In this document: piece by piece, positions 7,881 through 17,967 of the stretch | Position numbering within the stretch: the first letter of the stretch is position 1 | How the letters are laid out: each line of letters starts with the position of its first letter | Assembly (NCBI GenBank): GCA_963738835.1 | Contig: CAVTYH010000009.1 | Location: forward strand, 558,001 to 622,000 | DNA length: 64,000 nt | From: CAVTYH01 sp963738835 | GTDB lineage: Bacteria; Planctomycetota; Planctomycetia; Pirellulales; JADZDJ01 | Reading direction: 5' to 3' | Notes under the pieces: model-generated | What the model saw: the letters and a program-made list of their open reading frames with translations, nothing else | What the model was told of the DNA's origin: nothing | The model's database searches: none | Program-made: the position numbers and the translations under genes

Positions 7881-8555
7881 TCATGCTTCCAAAATCGGTT
7901 TGAGGATTTTTTCCAGCCGGCCTCTGGCACGGTTCAATCGCACATTGACTGTTCCGCGCGTCAGGCCGAGGGTTTGGGCAATGTCGTCAATTGGTTGTTC
8001 CTCCAAATAACGCAGCACGATCAGTTCGCGATCGCGCTGGTTCAGTTGGCGGATGGCGGTGTGGACTTGCTCGATGGTTTCTTGGGTCGAGAGTTGGTCG
8101 GCGGCACCCTCACCCCGCCCCTCTCCCAAAGAGAGAGGGAGATTCTGAGTTTCTGCCTTCTGCTTTCTGCCGTCTGCCTTTCCAGCCCCCTCACCCCGGC
8201 CCTCTCCCAAGGGGAGAGGGAGATAGCGGCGAAGCCATTGCCGGCGTTGGTGGCTGCGGCAGCGGTTGATGGCGATGCGGGTGAGCCACGTTTCGACGCT
8301 GCTGTGGCCACGGAATTTGGACAGGTTTTTAAGGACATCGACAAATACATCTTGGACCACATCTTCCACATCGCCGCTCCAGCCGAGCAGCCGGTGGACG
8401 AGCCGAGTGATTTTTTCTTGATGCTGGCCAACAAGCTGGTCGAAGGACGCTGGTTCGGTGGATACCGTCGGGTGGTTTTCACTGCTAGGCAAGCCAGCAG
8501 TGGCACCCGATGAATTTTCTGCCTTCTGCTTTCTGCCTTCTGCCTTTGCATGCAA
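7881..8555 (-). CDS. ECF-type RNA polymerase sigma factor with two repeat elements inside the frame
   Basis: 224 residues. Region 2 is FDQLVGQHQEKITRLVHRLLGWSGDVEDVVQDVFVDVLKNLSKFRGHSSVETWLTRIAINRC. Region 4 is LNQRDRELIVLRYLEEQPIDDIAQTLGLTRGTVNVRLNRARGRL. Between them about 43 foreign residues are encoded by two copies of a dispersed palindromic repeat (8107-8142 and 8187-8222, each read as LxLGEGRGEG) flanking a GRKQKAE segment. The first 18 residues (MHAKAEGRKQKAENSS) come from a similar repeat at 8517-8550, so the native start is uncertain. It probably acts with the membrane protein downstream. Confidence 0.85.
   Translation of the reverse strand: MHAKAEGRKQKAENSSGATAGLPSSENHPTVSTEPASFDQLVGQHQEKITRLVHRLLGWSGDVEDVVQDVFVDVLKNLSKFRGHSSVETWLTRIAINRCRSHQRRQWLRRYLPLPLGEGRGEGAGKADGRKQKAETQNLPLSLGEGRGEGAADQLSTQETIEQVHTAIRQLNQRDRELIVLRYLEEQPIDDIAQTLGLTRGTVNVRLNRARGRLEKILKPILEA
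8107..8142. repeat. Dispersed palindromic repeat (GEGRGEG element), copy 1
   Basis: The sequence runs CCCTCACCCCGCCCCTCTCC then CAAAGAGAGAGGGAGA and folds on its CCCTCTC/GAGAGGG core. It lies in frame inside the ECF sigma gene. Other copies are at 8187, 37943, 48210 (inverted) and 62299. Confidence 0.9.
8187..8222. repeat. Dispersed palindromic repeat (GEGRGEG element), copy 2
   Basis: It reads CCCCCTCACCCCGGCCCTCT then CCCAAGGGGAGAGGGAG, the same orientation as copy 1 and 80 bases away. It too is translated inside the sigma factor linker. Confidence 0.9.
8517..8550. repeat. TGCCTTCTGCTT short tandem-like repeat
   Basis: TTCTGCCTTCTGCTTTCTGC plus CTTCTGCCTTTGC; a near copy lies at 8147-8180 between the two GEGRGEG elements, and a diverged relative (CTGCCTACCGCCTACTGCC) at 15891-15922. 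Here it encodes the N-terminus of the sigma factor. Confidence 0.75.
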
Positions 8556-8852
8556 GTCCGCAGCACTGGCAGAGCCAGTGGCACCCTCGAGCCAAGACAG
8601 CAGCGTCGGCCGGCTTGTCGCTCATCGTTGCCAACATTAGACGCGTCTCCGGGCGGCAACTTACAGGAAATCTGCGTAACGAGGATTTTTCGACAGTGAG
8701 CAGGTCGTCTTTCCGATTAGCGCGAACGCCGCGGAACGATGCCCGATTATATCACCCCTCGGCGGCGGAACATTGCTTGCGGTTTTCGGCTGCGATATAC
8801 TTTGAGCCTGCTGCGGCGCGGGGGAAATCGCACTTCATTCAAAGGACAGGCC

Positions 8853-11456
8853 ATGTCTAGGCTCACCTCTTGCGCGTCAATTCTGTTGATTCTTCTCGCA
8901 GCCGGCACGGCCCATAGCGAGTCGCCAGTGAAGCTCCGGCCGCCAGCAGTGCCGCTTGTGCCGGTCGACCCATATTTCAGCATTTGGTCGGCCGCCGACG
9001 CGCTGACCGATGCCGGTCCCCGGGGCAATCCGACGATCGTGCATTGGACCGGGCGCCGAATTCGTTGACCAGCCTGGTGCGGATCGATGGGAAAACGTTT
9101 CGCATCATGGGAAGCACGTCCGCAGCGCCGATTTTGGAGCAGACCGACTTGAAGATTTTGCCAACGACCGTGACCTACACGTTTGCTGGAGCGGGGGTGC
9201 AGATCGAATTATCGTTCATGACGCCACTGTTACCGGACGACCTGATGGTGTTCTCCCGCCCGGTGACTTATTTGACGTGGAGCGTGAAATCGACCGACGG
9301 CAAGTCGCACGATGTGCAGGTGGAATACGATAACACCGCCGAGCTCGTGGTCGACGATGTGCAGAAAGAAAAAGTCACCTGGTCGAAAGACACGTTCGGC
9401 GATGTCAAGGCAATTAGAATTGGCTCGAGCGAACAGCCGGTGCTGGGACACGCCGGCGATCGGGTGCGGATCAATTGGGGCTACGAGTACGTGGCCGTGC
9501 CCGATTCGCAGCATGGGCGATTGCAAATCGGCACGGCGGACGACGTGCGGCAAAAGTGGGCGCGAACGTCGCTGAGGCGGCAAATCAGCCCGTCGTGGCC
9601 GCCGCGGCGCCAGTATTGTCGGCCACGTTCGATCTGGGCAAAGTAGGCGACCAGGAAGTGTCGCGCTATTTGATTTTGGCGTACGACGATATTCACTCCG
9701 CTCAGTATTTTAATCACAACTTAGACGGCTATTGGAAAAAAGATGGGGCCACGATCGGCGATTTACTGCAAACCTCTGCCCAAGAATACAACGCTTTGCA
9801 AAAGCGCTGCCAGGCCTTCGACCAAGAATTCATGGCCGATTTGGAAAAGGCCGGCGGACCGAAATATGCCTGGCTCGTGCGCTGGCATATCGGCAATCGC
9901 TGGCCGCGAGCAAAGTTGTGGCCGATCAGAATGGGCAACCGCTTTACTTCTGCAAAGAAAACACGAGCAACGGCTGCATGGGCACGGTCGATGTGTTTTA
10001 TCCGCAAGCGCCGCTCATTTTGCTAATCAGCCCGTCGTTGTCGAAGGCGATGCTGATTCCGGTGTTGGAATATGCCAGTTCTGCGAGATGGAATTGGCCG
10101 AACGCTCCGCACGATCTTGGCACCTGGCCGAAAGCAAACGCTCAGGCCTATGGCGGAAAGCAGAGCAATGGCGGGATGCCGGTCGAAGAGACGGGCAACA
10201 TGCTGCTGTTGGTCGCTGCCGTTGCCCAGGCCGACGGGAACGCCGATTTCGCCAGTCGGTATTGGCCGGTGCTGACCAAATGGGCCGAGTATTTACAGCA
10301 ATTCGGCCGCGATCCGGAAAACCAGCTTTGCACCGACGACTTCGCGGGCCATCTTGCGCACAACGCGAATCTGGCGGGCAAGGCGATTTGTGCACTGGGC
10401 GCCTACGGCAAGTTGGCCGGCATGCACGGCGATCATGCGACAGAAAAGAAATACCTGGATATGGCCCGCGAGTTCGCTGCTGGATGGGTGAAGCAGGCCG
10501 ACGATGGCGATCATTTTCGGTTGGCGTTCGATCAGCCTGGCACGTGGAGTTCGAAATACAACCTGGTGTGGGACAAAATCCTGGGCCTGAATTTGTTCCC
10601 GGACGATGCGATCCAAAAGGAAATGGCATTCTATCGCACACACATCGATAAATACGGCCTGCCACTGGATGGCCGTATGCAACGCACCGGTCGCCGCAGC
10701 GCGGGAGATGGCGGCATGGCACATTGGAGCAAAACCGATTGGGCGTTCTGGACGGCTTGTCTGACGAATAATCAAGCCGACTTCGAAGCAATTACCAATC
10801 CGATTTACGAATTTTTCAACGACGCAACGCAACGTGTCGGCTTGACCGATTTGTACTTCACCGACAAGCCTGATGCTGCCCGAATGCATTCGCGCCCGGT
10901 GATTGGCGGGATTTTTGTCAAAATGCTGTACGACCGCGATATCTGGCGAAAATGGAATTCGCGCGACAAGACCAAAGCCGTCGGCCCGTGGGCACCGCTG
11001 CCGCCAGAGCCGCAAGTGAAAGTTGTCGTTCCCGCGATGAACATTCGTTGGAAGTACACGACCGACCAACCAGGCGAAAAATGGCAACAACCCGTGTTCG
11101 ACGATTCAACGTGGAAGACGGGGCTCGGCGGATTCGGCTCCAATGGCACGCCGGGAATCAAACGCCACACGCCGTGGCAAACGGCGGATATTTGGCTGCG
11201 TGGAAAAATCACTATCCCCGTCGGTAAGTACAGCAATCTACAGCTCCTCTTGTTTCACGACGAAGATGTCGAGATTTACATCGATGGGAAGCTCGCCGCC
11301 AGCGCAAAGGGCTACAACACCGATTACGAGCCAACGCCGGTGGGTAAATGCGTGACACTAAAACCAGGCACGAGTTTCTTCGCCGTGCACTGTCACCAGA
11401 CAGCCGGCGGACAAGGGATTGATTTAGAGATTGTCGACCTTGAGCCCGGCAAGTGA
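8853..11456 (+). CDS. Secreted glutaminase-A-like protein (DUF4965/DUF5127/DUF1793) with extra C-terminal beta domain; three apparent frameshifts
   Basis: The start ATG at 8853 follows AAAGGACAGGCC and opens a signal peptide (LTSCASILLILLAAGTAHS). The protein is split over four frames: 8853 to about 9055 (DPYFSIWSAADALTD), about 9055-9570 (LTSLVRIDGKTFRIMG, YLTWSVKSTDGKSHDV), about 9570-9885 (VLSATFDLGKVGDQEVSRYLILAYDDI), and about 9880-11456 (LAYRQSLAASKVVADQNGQP, FCKENTSNGCMGTVDVFYPQ, then the helical barrel). Each step shifts the same way, so three one-base errors or losses would restore about 865 residues. The family hydrolyses L-glutamine in fungi; its bacterial substrate is uncertain. 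A C-terminal beta-sandwich (WKYTTDQPGEKW... IYIDGKLAA) resembles glycosidase accessory domains. Confidence 0.82.
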
Positions 11457-11493
11457 ACGCGGACGATCAACGGCTAGATGGATAAACAAAAGA

Positions 11494-12195
11494 CTACTCA
11501 ACTTCCAACTTCTGACGTAGCAAATTCAGCTCGCGCCGCATGCCACGATTTTGAATCACAATCCAGATGGCCAACGACATGACGCTGACCAGCGCCAATT
11601 GATTGCGCAACTGCTCGCGCGGCGGACCTGAGGTCGGTTCTAGCCAACCTTGATAAACGAATCCGGTTCCTTCGTTGCCGGGATCGGCTGCTAGTGGCGG
11701 GCCAGATGTTTCAGTTTCGCCCCACATATCGGGACCGATTTGCGTCAGTCCCTCGGGGTTAACAAATCGCACTACACCGATTTGCCCGACTTGCGACCAC
11801 ATGCCCGATTTGCCTTGGCGAACTCTTACTAACCCAGTCCGTGAAATATGAATTTGATTGCAATCTTGCGGCACCGAAATGCTTTGTTCAATCTGAAGGT
11901 CATCCTCCGATCGTCCGGAGACAATTTGTCCATTGGGGTTCAAACTGAAGTGGCCATTACGGGTGTAGTAAATCTGCCCATTGGGATAGGTGACTTGGAA
12001 ATAACCGATTCCGAACACGGCCAAATCTAACTCGCGGCCCGTGTGAATTGGAACCGAGCCTTGAGCGCTGATATTCCAGGCCATGATCAGGGCGGCCGCC
12101 GCCACGACGATGAACAGGCTGGAAAGCGAAAATCGTACCGGCAGGCGCACGGCATTTCGCAAAGTGTGACCAACAAGCTGCCTGATAGTGGTCAT
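11494..12195 (-). CDS. Membrane-anchored protein with a flagellar FlgG/hook-like domain
   Basis: 233 residues from the ATG at 12195. An N-terminal membrane helix (about 20-40, LSSLFIVVAAAALIMAW) and a C-terminal one (LALVSVMSLAIWIVI) enclose a domain that matches the FlgE/F/G core: DLAVFGIGYFQVTYPNGQIYYTRNGHFSLNPNGQIV, later ISVPQDCNQIHISRTGLVRV, then VGQIGVVRFVNPEGLTQIGPDMWGET. True FlgG has polymerising N- and C-terminal helices and no membrane anchors. No flagellar genes are nearby. The family assignment is firm; the function is unknown and probably not as a rod subunit. Confidence 0.75.
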   Translation of the reverse strand: MTTIRQLVGHTLRNAVRLPVRFSLSSLFIVVAAAALIMAWNISAQGSVPIHTGRELDLAVFGIGYFQVTYPNGQIYYTRNGHFSLNPNGQIVSGRSEDDLQIEQSISVPQDCNQIHISRTGLVRVRQGKSGMWSQVGQIGVVRFVNPEGLTQIGPDMWGETETSGPPLAADPGNEGTGFVYQGWLEPTSGPPREQLRNQLALVSVMSLAIWIVIQNRGMRRELNLLRQKLEVE

Positions 12196-12274
12196 AAAAA
12201 TCTTCCAGCCGATGGATTCAATCGGCCGGAGATTAGCACGACATTTCAGCGCACCGCAAGACGAATTGCCGGTG

Positions 12275-12754
12275 CTATCTTGCAGCCTCGCCAAAATCGC
12301 CGACCAGCCGCAGAAACACCTCGTGGGTGACATGGGCCGAGATCGCTTCCCGTGTTCCGCCGGGTTGCTTTTGAAAGCGGCGGAGACTCAGTTCACCGCC
12401 GCGACGAACAAGCAGTTCGTAATAGCGGGTGCCGTTGTCGTCGCGCTGCGGTGGATTCGAGCGCATTTGGACGACGCACTGATCGGCATCGACCTCGATC
12501 GGACTGATCGGCTCCAGCAAGTAGGTTAGTCGTCTGGAGAGCGCGTCGGCGACCGTTCTGAGTTTTTCGATCGGCGCTGTCGTCAATGCGTCGCTGGAGA
12601 GCGTGACGTGGTCGAACGCCAGTGCCAGGCCATCGAGCGCGACCAAATCGGCAGACAGTCGTTGGCCCGACTCGCTAAGGTCTAAAGCATGCTTGCCTGA
12701 GGTGAACGAGGCTAGGCTGGACAGGATGTTTTGGGTTTGGGTTTTGAGTGTCAT
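12275..12754 (-). CDS. Hypothetical protein
   Basis: 159 residues from the ATG at 12754, which has GAGG nine bases upstream. The first half is helical (LASFTSGKHALDLSESGQRLSADLVALDGL), the second has alternating beta segments (ADQCVVQMRSNPPQRDDNGTRYYELLVRRGGELSLRRFQ). There is no signal peptide or membrane segment. I do not recognise a family. It precedes the FlgG-like membrane gene by 80 bases on the same strand, so the two may be co-transcribed. Confidence 0.65.
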   Translation of the reverse strand: MTLKTQTQNILSSLASFTSGKHALDLSESGQRLSADLVALDGLALAFDHVTLSSDALTTAPIEKLRTVADALSRRLTYLLEPISPIEVDADQCVVQMRSNPPQRDDNGTRYYELLVRRGGELSLRRFQKQPGGTREAISAHVTHEVFLRLVGDFGEAAR

Positions 12755-13058
12755 GGCGATACCTCGCAACGAAGGATCCAGGGGCTCTTGCAAAAGTTGT
12801 TATCGGTTGGGTGCTGTTGGTTTTATCAATCCGGAAACACGTGTTAACTATTTCGTCGCCGCGTGCCGCGCGTGCGACACCGCGAAACGTGCATAAGGTG
12901 TGCCATTTCCTTGGCGGCGCAAATCGGCCCATCCCTAGGCCGGGGTTCAAGTTGATGAGACAAACGGACTCGCAATTCGCCGCATGTAACACGACGAACG
13001 TAGTCGCTCGGGTTTGGCGGGTTCGATGCTTCTTAGACGCAATTTCTCCTGATGACGT
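12755..13058. other. Gap without visible features
   Basis: About 300 bases between the hypothetical gene and the spoVR stop. I see no gene, hairpin terminator or repeat. It should contain the promoter of the hypothetical gene. Confidence 0.5.
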
Positions 13059-14572
13059 TCACTTCACGGTTTCGGATTTGTGCTCGTTCCCGTCGTACGA
13101 GAACGTGGTTTTCTTGCCCTCGAGGACCGTTTCAATGTGGACCGGCCGGGTCCAAAGACGGTGCAGATTCGCCAGCGTATCGCGAGCATAGCCGATTTGC
13201 AGATCGACTCCATTGTGCTGGTGTTCCAGAAAGAGCTCGCCACGGTTCTTATAGTTGCCGTCGCGCACAGCGATGATTGGCTGGCCGCGGTTGGTGAGGC
13301 TGTACAAGAGCCGTTCTTTGATTTTCGGGAATTCGCGGCTTTCAATGTTGTAGGTGTCGGTGTCTTGCTGATAGCCGAACGAAAACAGCTTGTGCTCCCG
13401 GCAAAAATCGAGCGTGAGAAATTCGTCGATAAACATCAGATCGTTGTAGATGCGGCGGACCTCGAAGATTTTCTTGCGGCCCAGGCTAGCATGCGTGTCC
13501 CAGGTGCGACGCTCGCGCATATCGTCGCACTCTTCCCACTCTTTGCCGAAGCGACCACGGTTCCAGCGGTCTTCGACATCGCGTAAGAGCTCGATGCCCA
13601 ACTTGTACGGATTTAGCCGCGTGGGGCTTGATGCCATCGTGCCGCTGTGGTGGTCGGCATAGTTGATCACGTCGCCCGGCTCCAGGCCCTGGCGTGTCAT
13701 GATGGTGCTGTGCCAGTAGCTGGCCCAGCCTTCGTTCATGATTTTCGTCTGACCTTGCGGGGCGAAGTAATACGCCTCCTCGCGGATGATGGAGAGCACG
13801 TCGACCTGCCACGGCCTGAGCGGAGCGTAGTCGCGGACGAATTTCATCACGTCGCGCGCCGGACCGGGGGGCGCTTTTCATCGCGCTCTTTGTCTTTGCG
13901 CAGTTGCACCGCCTCGGCGGCGAGAACGTCCGGTGGGTTGATGTACGAATCGAGATAACCCTTCGCGGCGAATTTTCCCGGCTCTGGAGCCGATTCTTCT
14001 TCGTCGGATCGCTTGAAGTCGTACTTTTCCGGCTCGTCGGCGCGTTTGATGAACGGCGAATGCACGTCGATCAGGTCTTCAATGCTGAGACAAGCGTCGA
14101 TGAAGGTTTCGACTTCCTCGATGCCGAAGCGGTCCATGTACCGCCGGACGCGATTGCCGTGGTTGGCCATCTCATCCATCATTTTGCGGTTGGTCTGGCT
14201 GAACCAGTTGTTGTTTTTGAAAAAATCGCAGTGGCCGTAGACATGGGCCATGACCAATTTCTGATCGGTCACGGCGTTGGAGCGCATCAGGTACGCGTAG
14301 CACGGATCGTTGTTGATCACGAGCTCGTAAATTTTTTGCAGGCCGTAAGCGTAGCCTTTGGAAAGTTCCTCGTACTCCATGCCGAACCGCCAGTGCGGAT
14401 AGCGCGTGGGAAACCCGCCGTAGGCCGCGATTTCGTTGAGCTGATCGTAATCGACGACTTCGAAAATGGTTGGGTAGAAATCGAGCCCATAGTTCCGCGC
14501 GTGGTCCTCCATTTGCCGTTGGATATCGGCCAGATAAGTCGGCAGCGGATCAAAATGGGTGGCGGTAGCCAT
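13059..14572 (-). CDS. spoVR: SpoVR family protein (YcgB-like); one apparent frameshift
   Basis: About 505 residues when joined. The first frame (14572-13850) gives MATATHFDPLPTYLADIQRQ, YPHWRFGMEYEELSKGYAYG and MAHVYGHCDFFKNN. The second (13850-13059) gives MKFVRDYAPLRPWQVDVLSIIREEAYYFAPQ, KIMNEGWASYWHSTIM and LGRKKIFEVRR, typical SpoVR blocks. The break is at a run of six C (minus strand, 13863-13868): seven C would give EKRPPGPARDVMKFVRD without interruption, so a homopolymer error is likely. SpoVR is needed for spore cortex in Bacillus; in non-sporulating bacteria it sits with PrkA and DUF444, as here. Confidence 0.93.
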
Positions 14573-14577
14573 GGTAG

Positions 14578-14677
14578 CAGTGGTCAGTGATCGGTAGTCA
14601 GTGGCCAGTTGGATCAGGCTGCGATCGTTGGTCACTATTTTGCTGGCTGACCACCGACAACTGGCCACTGACCACTG
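14578..14677. repeat. Imperfect palindrome of GGTCAGTGGCCAGTTG type in the PrkA operon
   Basis: Left arm 14578-14611 (CAGTGGTCAGTGATCGGTAG then TCAGTGGCCAGTTG) pairs with right arm 14645-14677 (inverted: CAGTGGTCAGTGGCCAGTTG then TCGGTGG). It fills the whole gap between the DUF444 stop and the SpoVR start, so it is transcribed within the operon. A related element is at 48143-48321. Confidence 0.8.
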
Positions 14678-15790
14678 TTATTTTCCTTTTCCCAAAAATG
14701 CTTTAATCGAACCGTAAATTCCTTCTTTGTCTTCGATCTCTGAAAGCACCAGTTTGTCGTGTTTGTCGCCGAAGCGGCTTTTCAGGGCCCGAATATATTC
14801 GCCGCTGCCGTAGGGGCTTTCTACCTGGCCGTAGCAGAACAGATTGACCTTGGGCAATAAATCCTCGCCGATGAGCCGCAGGCTTTGATCGTTGTCTTCG
14901 CCCCAGTTGTCGCCGTCGGAAAATTGGAAGCAGTAAATGTTCCATTCCGCGGGATTGAACTGGCGATTGATCAATTCCAGGGCGACTTTGTACGCCGAGC
15001 TAATTCGCGTGCCGCCGCTTTCGCGGGTGTGGTAGAACGTTTGCTCGTCGACCTCGCGAGCCACGGCATCGTGGATGATGTAGCGCACATCGACGCCGTC
15101 GTACTGGCTGGTGAGCCAGGCGTCGATCCAGAACGCTTCGGTGCGGACGATTTCTTTCTGGTCGTCGGTCATCGAGCCGGAAACATCCATCATGTAAATG
15201 ATGACGGCGCTGGTTTCCGGTTCGTTCACCGTGCTCCAACTGCGGTAACGCTTATCGTCGGGAATTGGCACGATCATTGGCTTGTGCGGATCGTACGCTC
15301 CAGTCGTGATTTGCCGACGCAGCGCCTGGAAATACGTTCGTTTCCGATGCCGAAGCGATTCAGGACCGGTGCGACGGATGCTGTCGTATTTCGATTTTTC
15401 CTGATGAATGTTGGCCTTGCCTTTGGGCTCGATGCGCGGCAATTCCAGCTCGTCGCCCAGAATGGCTGCCAGTTCTTCCAACGGCACGTCAACTTCCAGA
15501 ATGTGCTGCCCAGGATCGCTGCCGGCTTCGCCTTTCCCGTCGCCTTGTTGGCCACTACCGCCGGCGATTGGCTGGCCGATTTCGCCATCGCCTTGTCCTA
15601 CGCCGCCGGAGCCATTTTTGCCGTAACGGAAATGCGGCACATCGAGCTGCGGCAATGGAATGCTTACCAGGTCGTGGCCTTTGCGGCCGATCATTTCGCC
15701 ATGCGTAATGTATTTACGCAGGTTCTCGCGAATTTTCCCCCGCACAATGTTGCGGAAGCGACGATGATCGTGATCGATGTTGAGGACCAT
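14678..15790 (-). CDS. DUF444 family protein (YeaH/YhbH-like, von Willebrand A fold)
   Basis: 370 residues from the ATG at 15790 (MVLNIDHDHRRFRNIVRGKIRENLRKYI). A Gly-rich segment (GSGGVGQGDGEIGQPIAGG) is followed by conserved ELELPRIEPKGKANIHQEKSKYDSIRRTGPESLRHRKRTYFQAL. A MIDAS-like metal site is seen in IYMMDVSGSMTDDQKEIVRTEAFWIDAWL, with FYHTRESGGTRISSAY downstream. It is the middle member of the PrkA - DUF444 - SpoVR unit, involved in nutrient-stress responses in enterobacteria. The molecular activity is unknown. Confidence 0.94.
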   Translation of the reverse strand: MVLNIDHDHRRFRNIVRGKIRENLRKYITHGEMIGRKGHDLVSIPLPQLDVPHFRYGKNGSGGVGQGDGEIGQPIAGGSGQQGDGKGEAGSDPGQHILEVDVPLEELAAILGDELELPRIEPKGKANIHQEKSKYDSIRRTGPESLRHRKRTYFQALRRQITTGAYDPHKPMIVPIPDDKRYRSWSTVNEPETSAVIIYMMDVSGSMTDDQKEIVRTEAFWIDAWLTSQYDGVDVRYIIHDAVAREVDEQTFYHTRESGGTRISSAYKVALELINRQFNPAEWNIYCFQFSDGDNWGEDNDQSLRLIGEDLLPKVNLFCYGQVESPYGSGEYIRALKSRFGDKHDKLVLSEIEDKEGIYGSIKAFLGKGK

Positions 15791-15795
15791 GCCGA

Positions 15796-15930
15796 TGCGG
15801 AATGTCGAATGACGAAATTCGAATGACGAATGAACTCCCAAATTCCAATGACGAAACGCTGCATCGCAAGCGGAGGGGAGCCTGTTATCAACTGCCTACC
15901 GCCTACTGCCTACTGCCTGCTATTGCTTCA
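15796..15930. repeat. GAATGACGAATGAA and CTGCCTACTGCC repeat cluster
   Basis: It begins with two tandem GAATGACGAA-type units and CCCAAATTCCAATGACGAAA, matching the inner part of the palindrome at 7745-7780. It ends with a CTGCCTACCGCCTACTGCCT run, related to 8147-8180. It occupies the gap between prkA and DUF444 and overlaps the prkA stop region. Confidence 0.7.
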
Positions 15931-17967
15931 CATCTCCTCGCGCGAAAATGCTGGCCACGTAGTTCAGCACGTCGGACGCGCTTTCCTGGTCGTAGCCGAA
16001 GTCACGGATCAAGCGGCTTTTCACCACATCGATCTTGGCTTGCGTGTCGGCATCGACCACGTTCGAGACCAGGCTCGTGAGCTTGATCGTGTCTTTTTGA
16101 TCTTCGAACAGTTTCAGTTCCAACGCCCGGTGCAGCCGTTCGTTGCTCTTGTAGTCGAATGTGCGGCCGTCAATCATCAGGGCGCCAATGTAATTCATCA
16201 CCTCGCGGCGGAAATCGTCTTTGCGGCTATCGGGAATGTCGATCTTCTCTTCGATCGACCGCATCAGCCGTTCATCGGGCTCTTCGTACTGGCCGGTGAA
16301 CTTGTTCCGCACTTTTTCGCGTTGCGTGTAGGCTTTGATGTTGTCGATGTAATTGGAGCACAGCCGCTTGAGGGCGTCTTCATCGGCGGCAATGGCTCGT
16401 TGCACCTCGTTTTTCACAATGTTGGTGTACTCCTGCTTCACGACGCCGAGCAACTCACGGTAATGATTGCGAGTTTCTTCGCTCGTAATGAGGCTGTGGT
16501 GCTTGAGCCCCGATTCCAATTCATTGAGCACCATGAACGGGTTCACCGAAGTTGCCTCCGGGTGCGACACCAGCGCATTGGAGATTTTGTCTTGGACGTA
16601 GCGAGGCGAAATACCGATCATGCCTTCGTTGATGGCCTGTTCGCGCAGCTCCTTCACGTTGTCTTCCGTGAAGCCCGGCAACGTTTTGCCGTTGTAGAGC
16701 TTGAGCTTTTGCAACTGCGAGAGGTTCGCGTTCTTTGGCTCTTCCAGCCGCGTGAGGATGGCCCACATGGCGGCCATTTCGATGGTGTGTGGAGCGATAT
16801 GCTTACCGAGCACTTTTTGCTTGTTGTAATCCTTTTCGTAAATTTTGATTTCATCGTGCAGCGTGGTAACGTAAGGCACGTCGATTTTCACGGTTCGATC
16901 GCGCAACGCCTCCATGAACTCGTTATTTTGCAGCCGGCGATATTCCGGCTCGTTGGTGTGGCCGATAATGACTTCATCGATATCGGTCTGCGCAAACTTT
17001 TTGGGCTTCACCTTATGTTCCTGGCTGGCTCCCAAGAGATCGTACAAGAACGCCACATCGAGCTTCAGCACTTCGACGAATTCAATGACGCCTCGGTTGG
17101 CAATGTTGAATTCGCCGTCGAAATTGAACGCCCGCGGATCGCTGTCGCTGCCGTACTGGGCGATTTTGCGATAGTTCACGTCGCCGGTGAGTTCGGTGCT
17201 GTCCTGATTCTTCTCGTCCTTCGGCTGGAACGTGCCGATGCCGATGCGGTCTTGCTCGCTGAGAATAAGCCGCTTGACGCGCACATCGGCGATCACGCGG
17301 GTCCAATCGCCGTCGTAGCGTTTCAGCCGCTCGCCGCATACACATACCGGCAGAACGGGCAGAGTTCGCCCTGAATGCGGGCCGGAAATTCGTTCGGACC
17401 CCGCGTGGCGTTGAGCCGTGCTTGCACTTCGTCGCGGAACCGGGTTGGAATGAGGTGCAGCGGCTCTTCGTGCATCGGGCACCAGTGCACCTGGTCGGGA
17501 TCTTCTAAATCGACCCAGCCCAAAGTGTACAGTGCGCCCTGATCTTGCTGAGAATATCGCTCCAGCCCTTTTTTCAGCATCCGGGCAATCGTGCTTTTGC
17601 TGCTGCCGACAGGCCCATGCAGTAGCAGGACCCGTTTTTCGATGCCGTAGCCTTGTGCCGCGCTTTTGAAAGCATTGACCAGTTGAGTGAGGGCTTGATC
17701 AAGCCCGAAGACGGCGTCGCGGCCATTGTTATCCGGATCGTCGAAGAATTTGTAATGAACGCGCTTTTCGCGGGCTACTTCGTAAGTGTCGATGTCGTAC
17801 GACAAAATCATGTCGTACACCCGTTGGAACGCGTTTCGGGTGACGCTGGCGTCTTGCGTCACCACGTCGAGATATTGATCGAATGTTCCTTCCCAGTTCT
17901 TCTTGCGGAACTGGTCGAGGTCTTGACGCTGTCCGATGAGCGATACGATTTCGCGGCCGCCAGTCAT
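15920..17967 (-). CDS. prkA: PrkA-type serine protein kinase / AAA+ domain protein; one apparent frameshift
   Basis: About 680 residues when joined. The start ATG at 17967 has GGAGG eight bases upstream. Segment one (17967 to about 17335) includes the AAA Walker A motif LLLHGPVGSSKSTIARMLKKG and HWCPMHEEPLHLIP, ending at CPFCRYVY. Segment two (about 17340-15920) continues GERLKRYDGDWTRVIADVRVKRLILSEQDRIGIGTF, NRGVIEFVEVLKLDVAFLYDLLGASQEH and the PrkA C-terminal domain. The frames join near 17335. PrkA proteins were described as serine kinases, and later as AAA+ protein-quality factors, in stress and stationary phase. First gene of the PrkA - DUF444 - SpoVR operon. Confidence 0.95.

Noticed and set aside
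15830..17374. A 514-codon open frame on + opposite prkA
   Set aside because: It is the exact antisense of the conserved prkA kinase gene, has no family features and no ribosome site; long antisense frames are common in GC-rich DNA.
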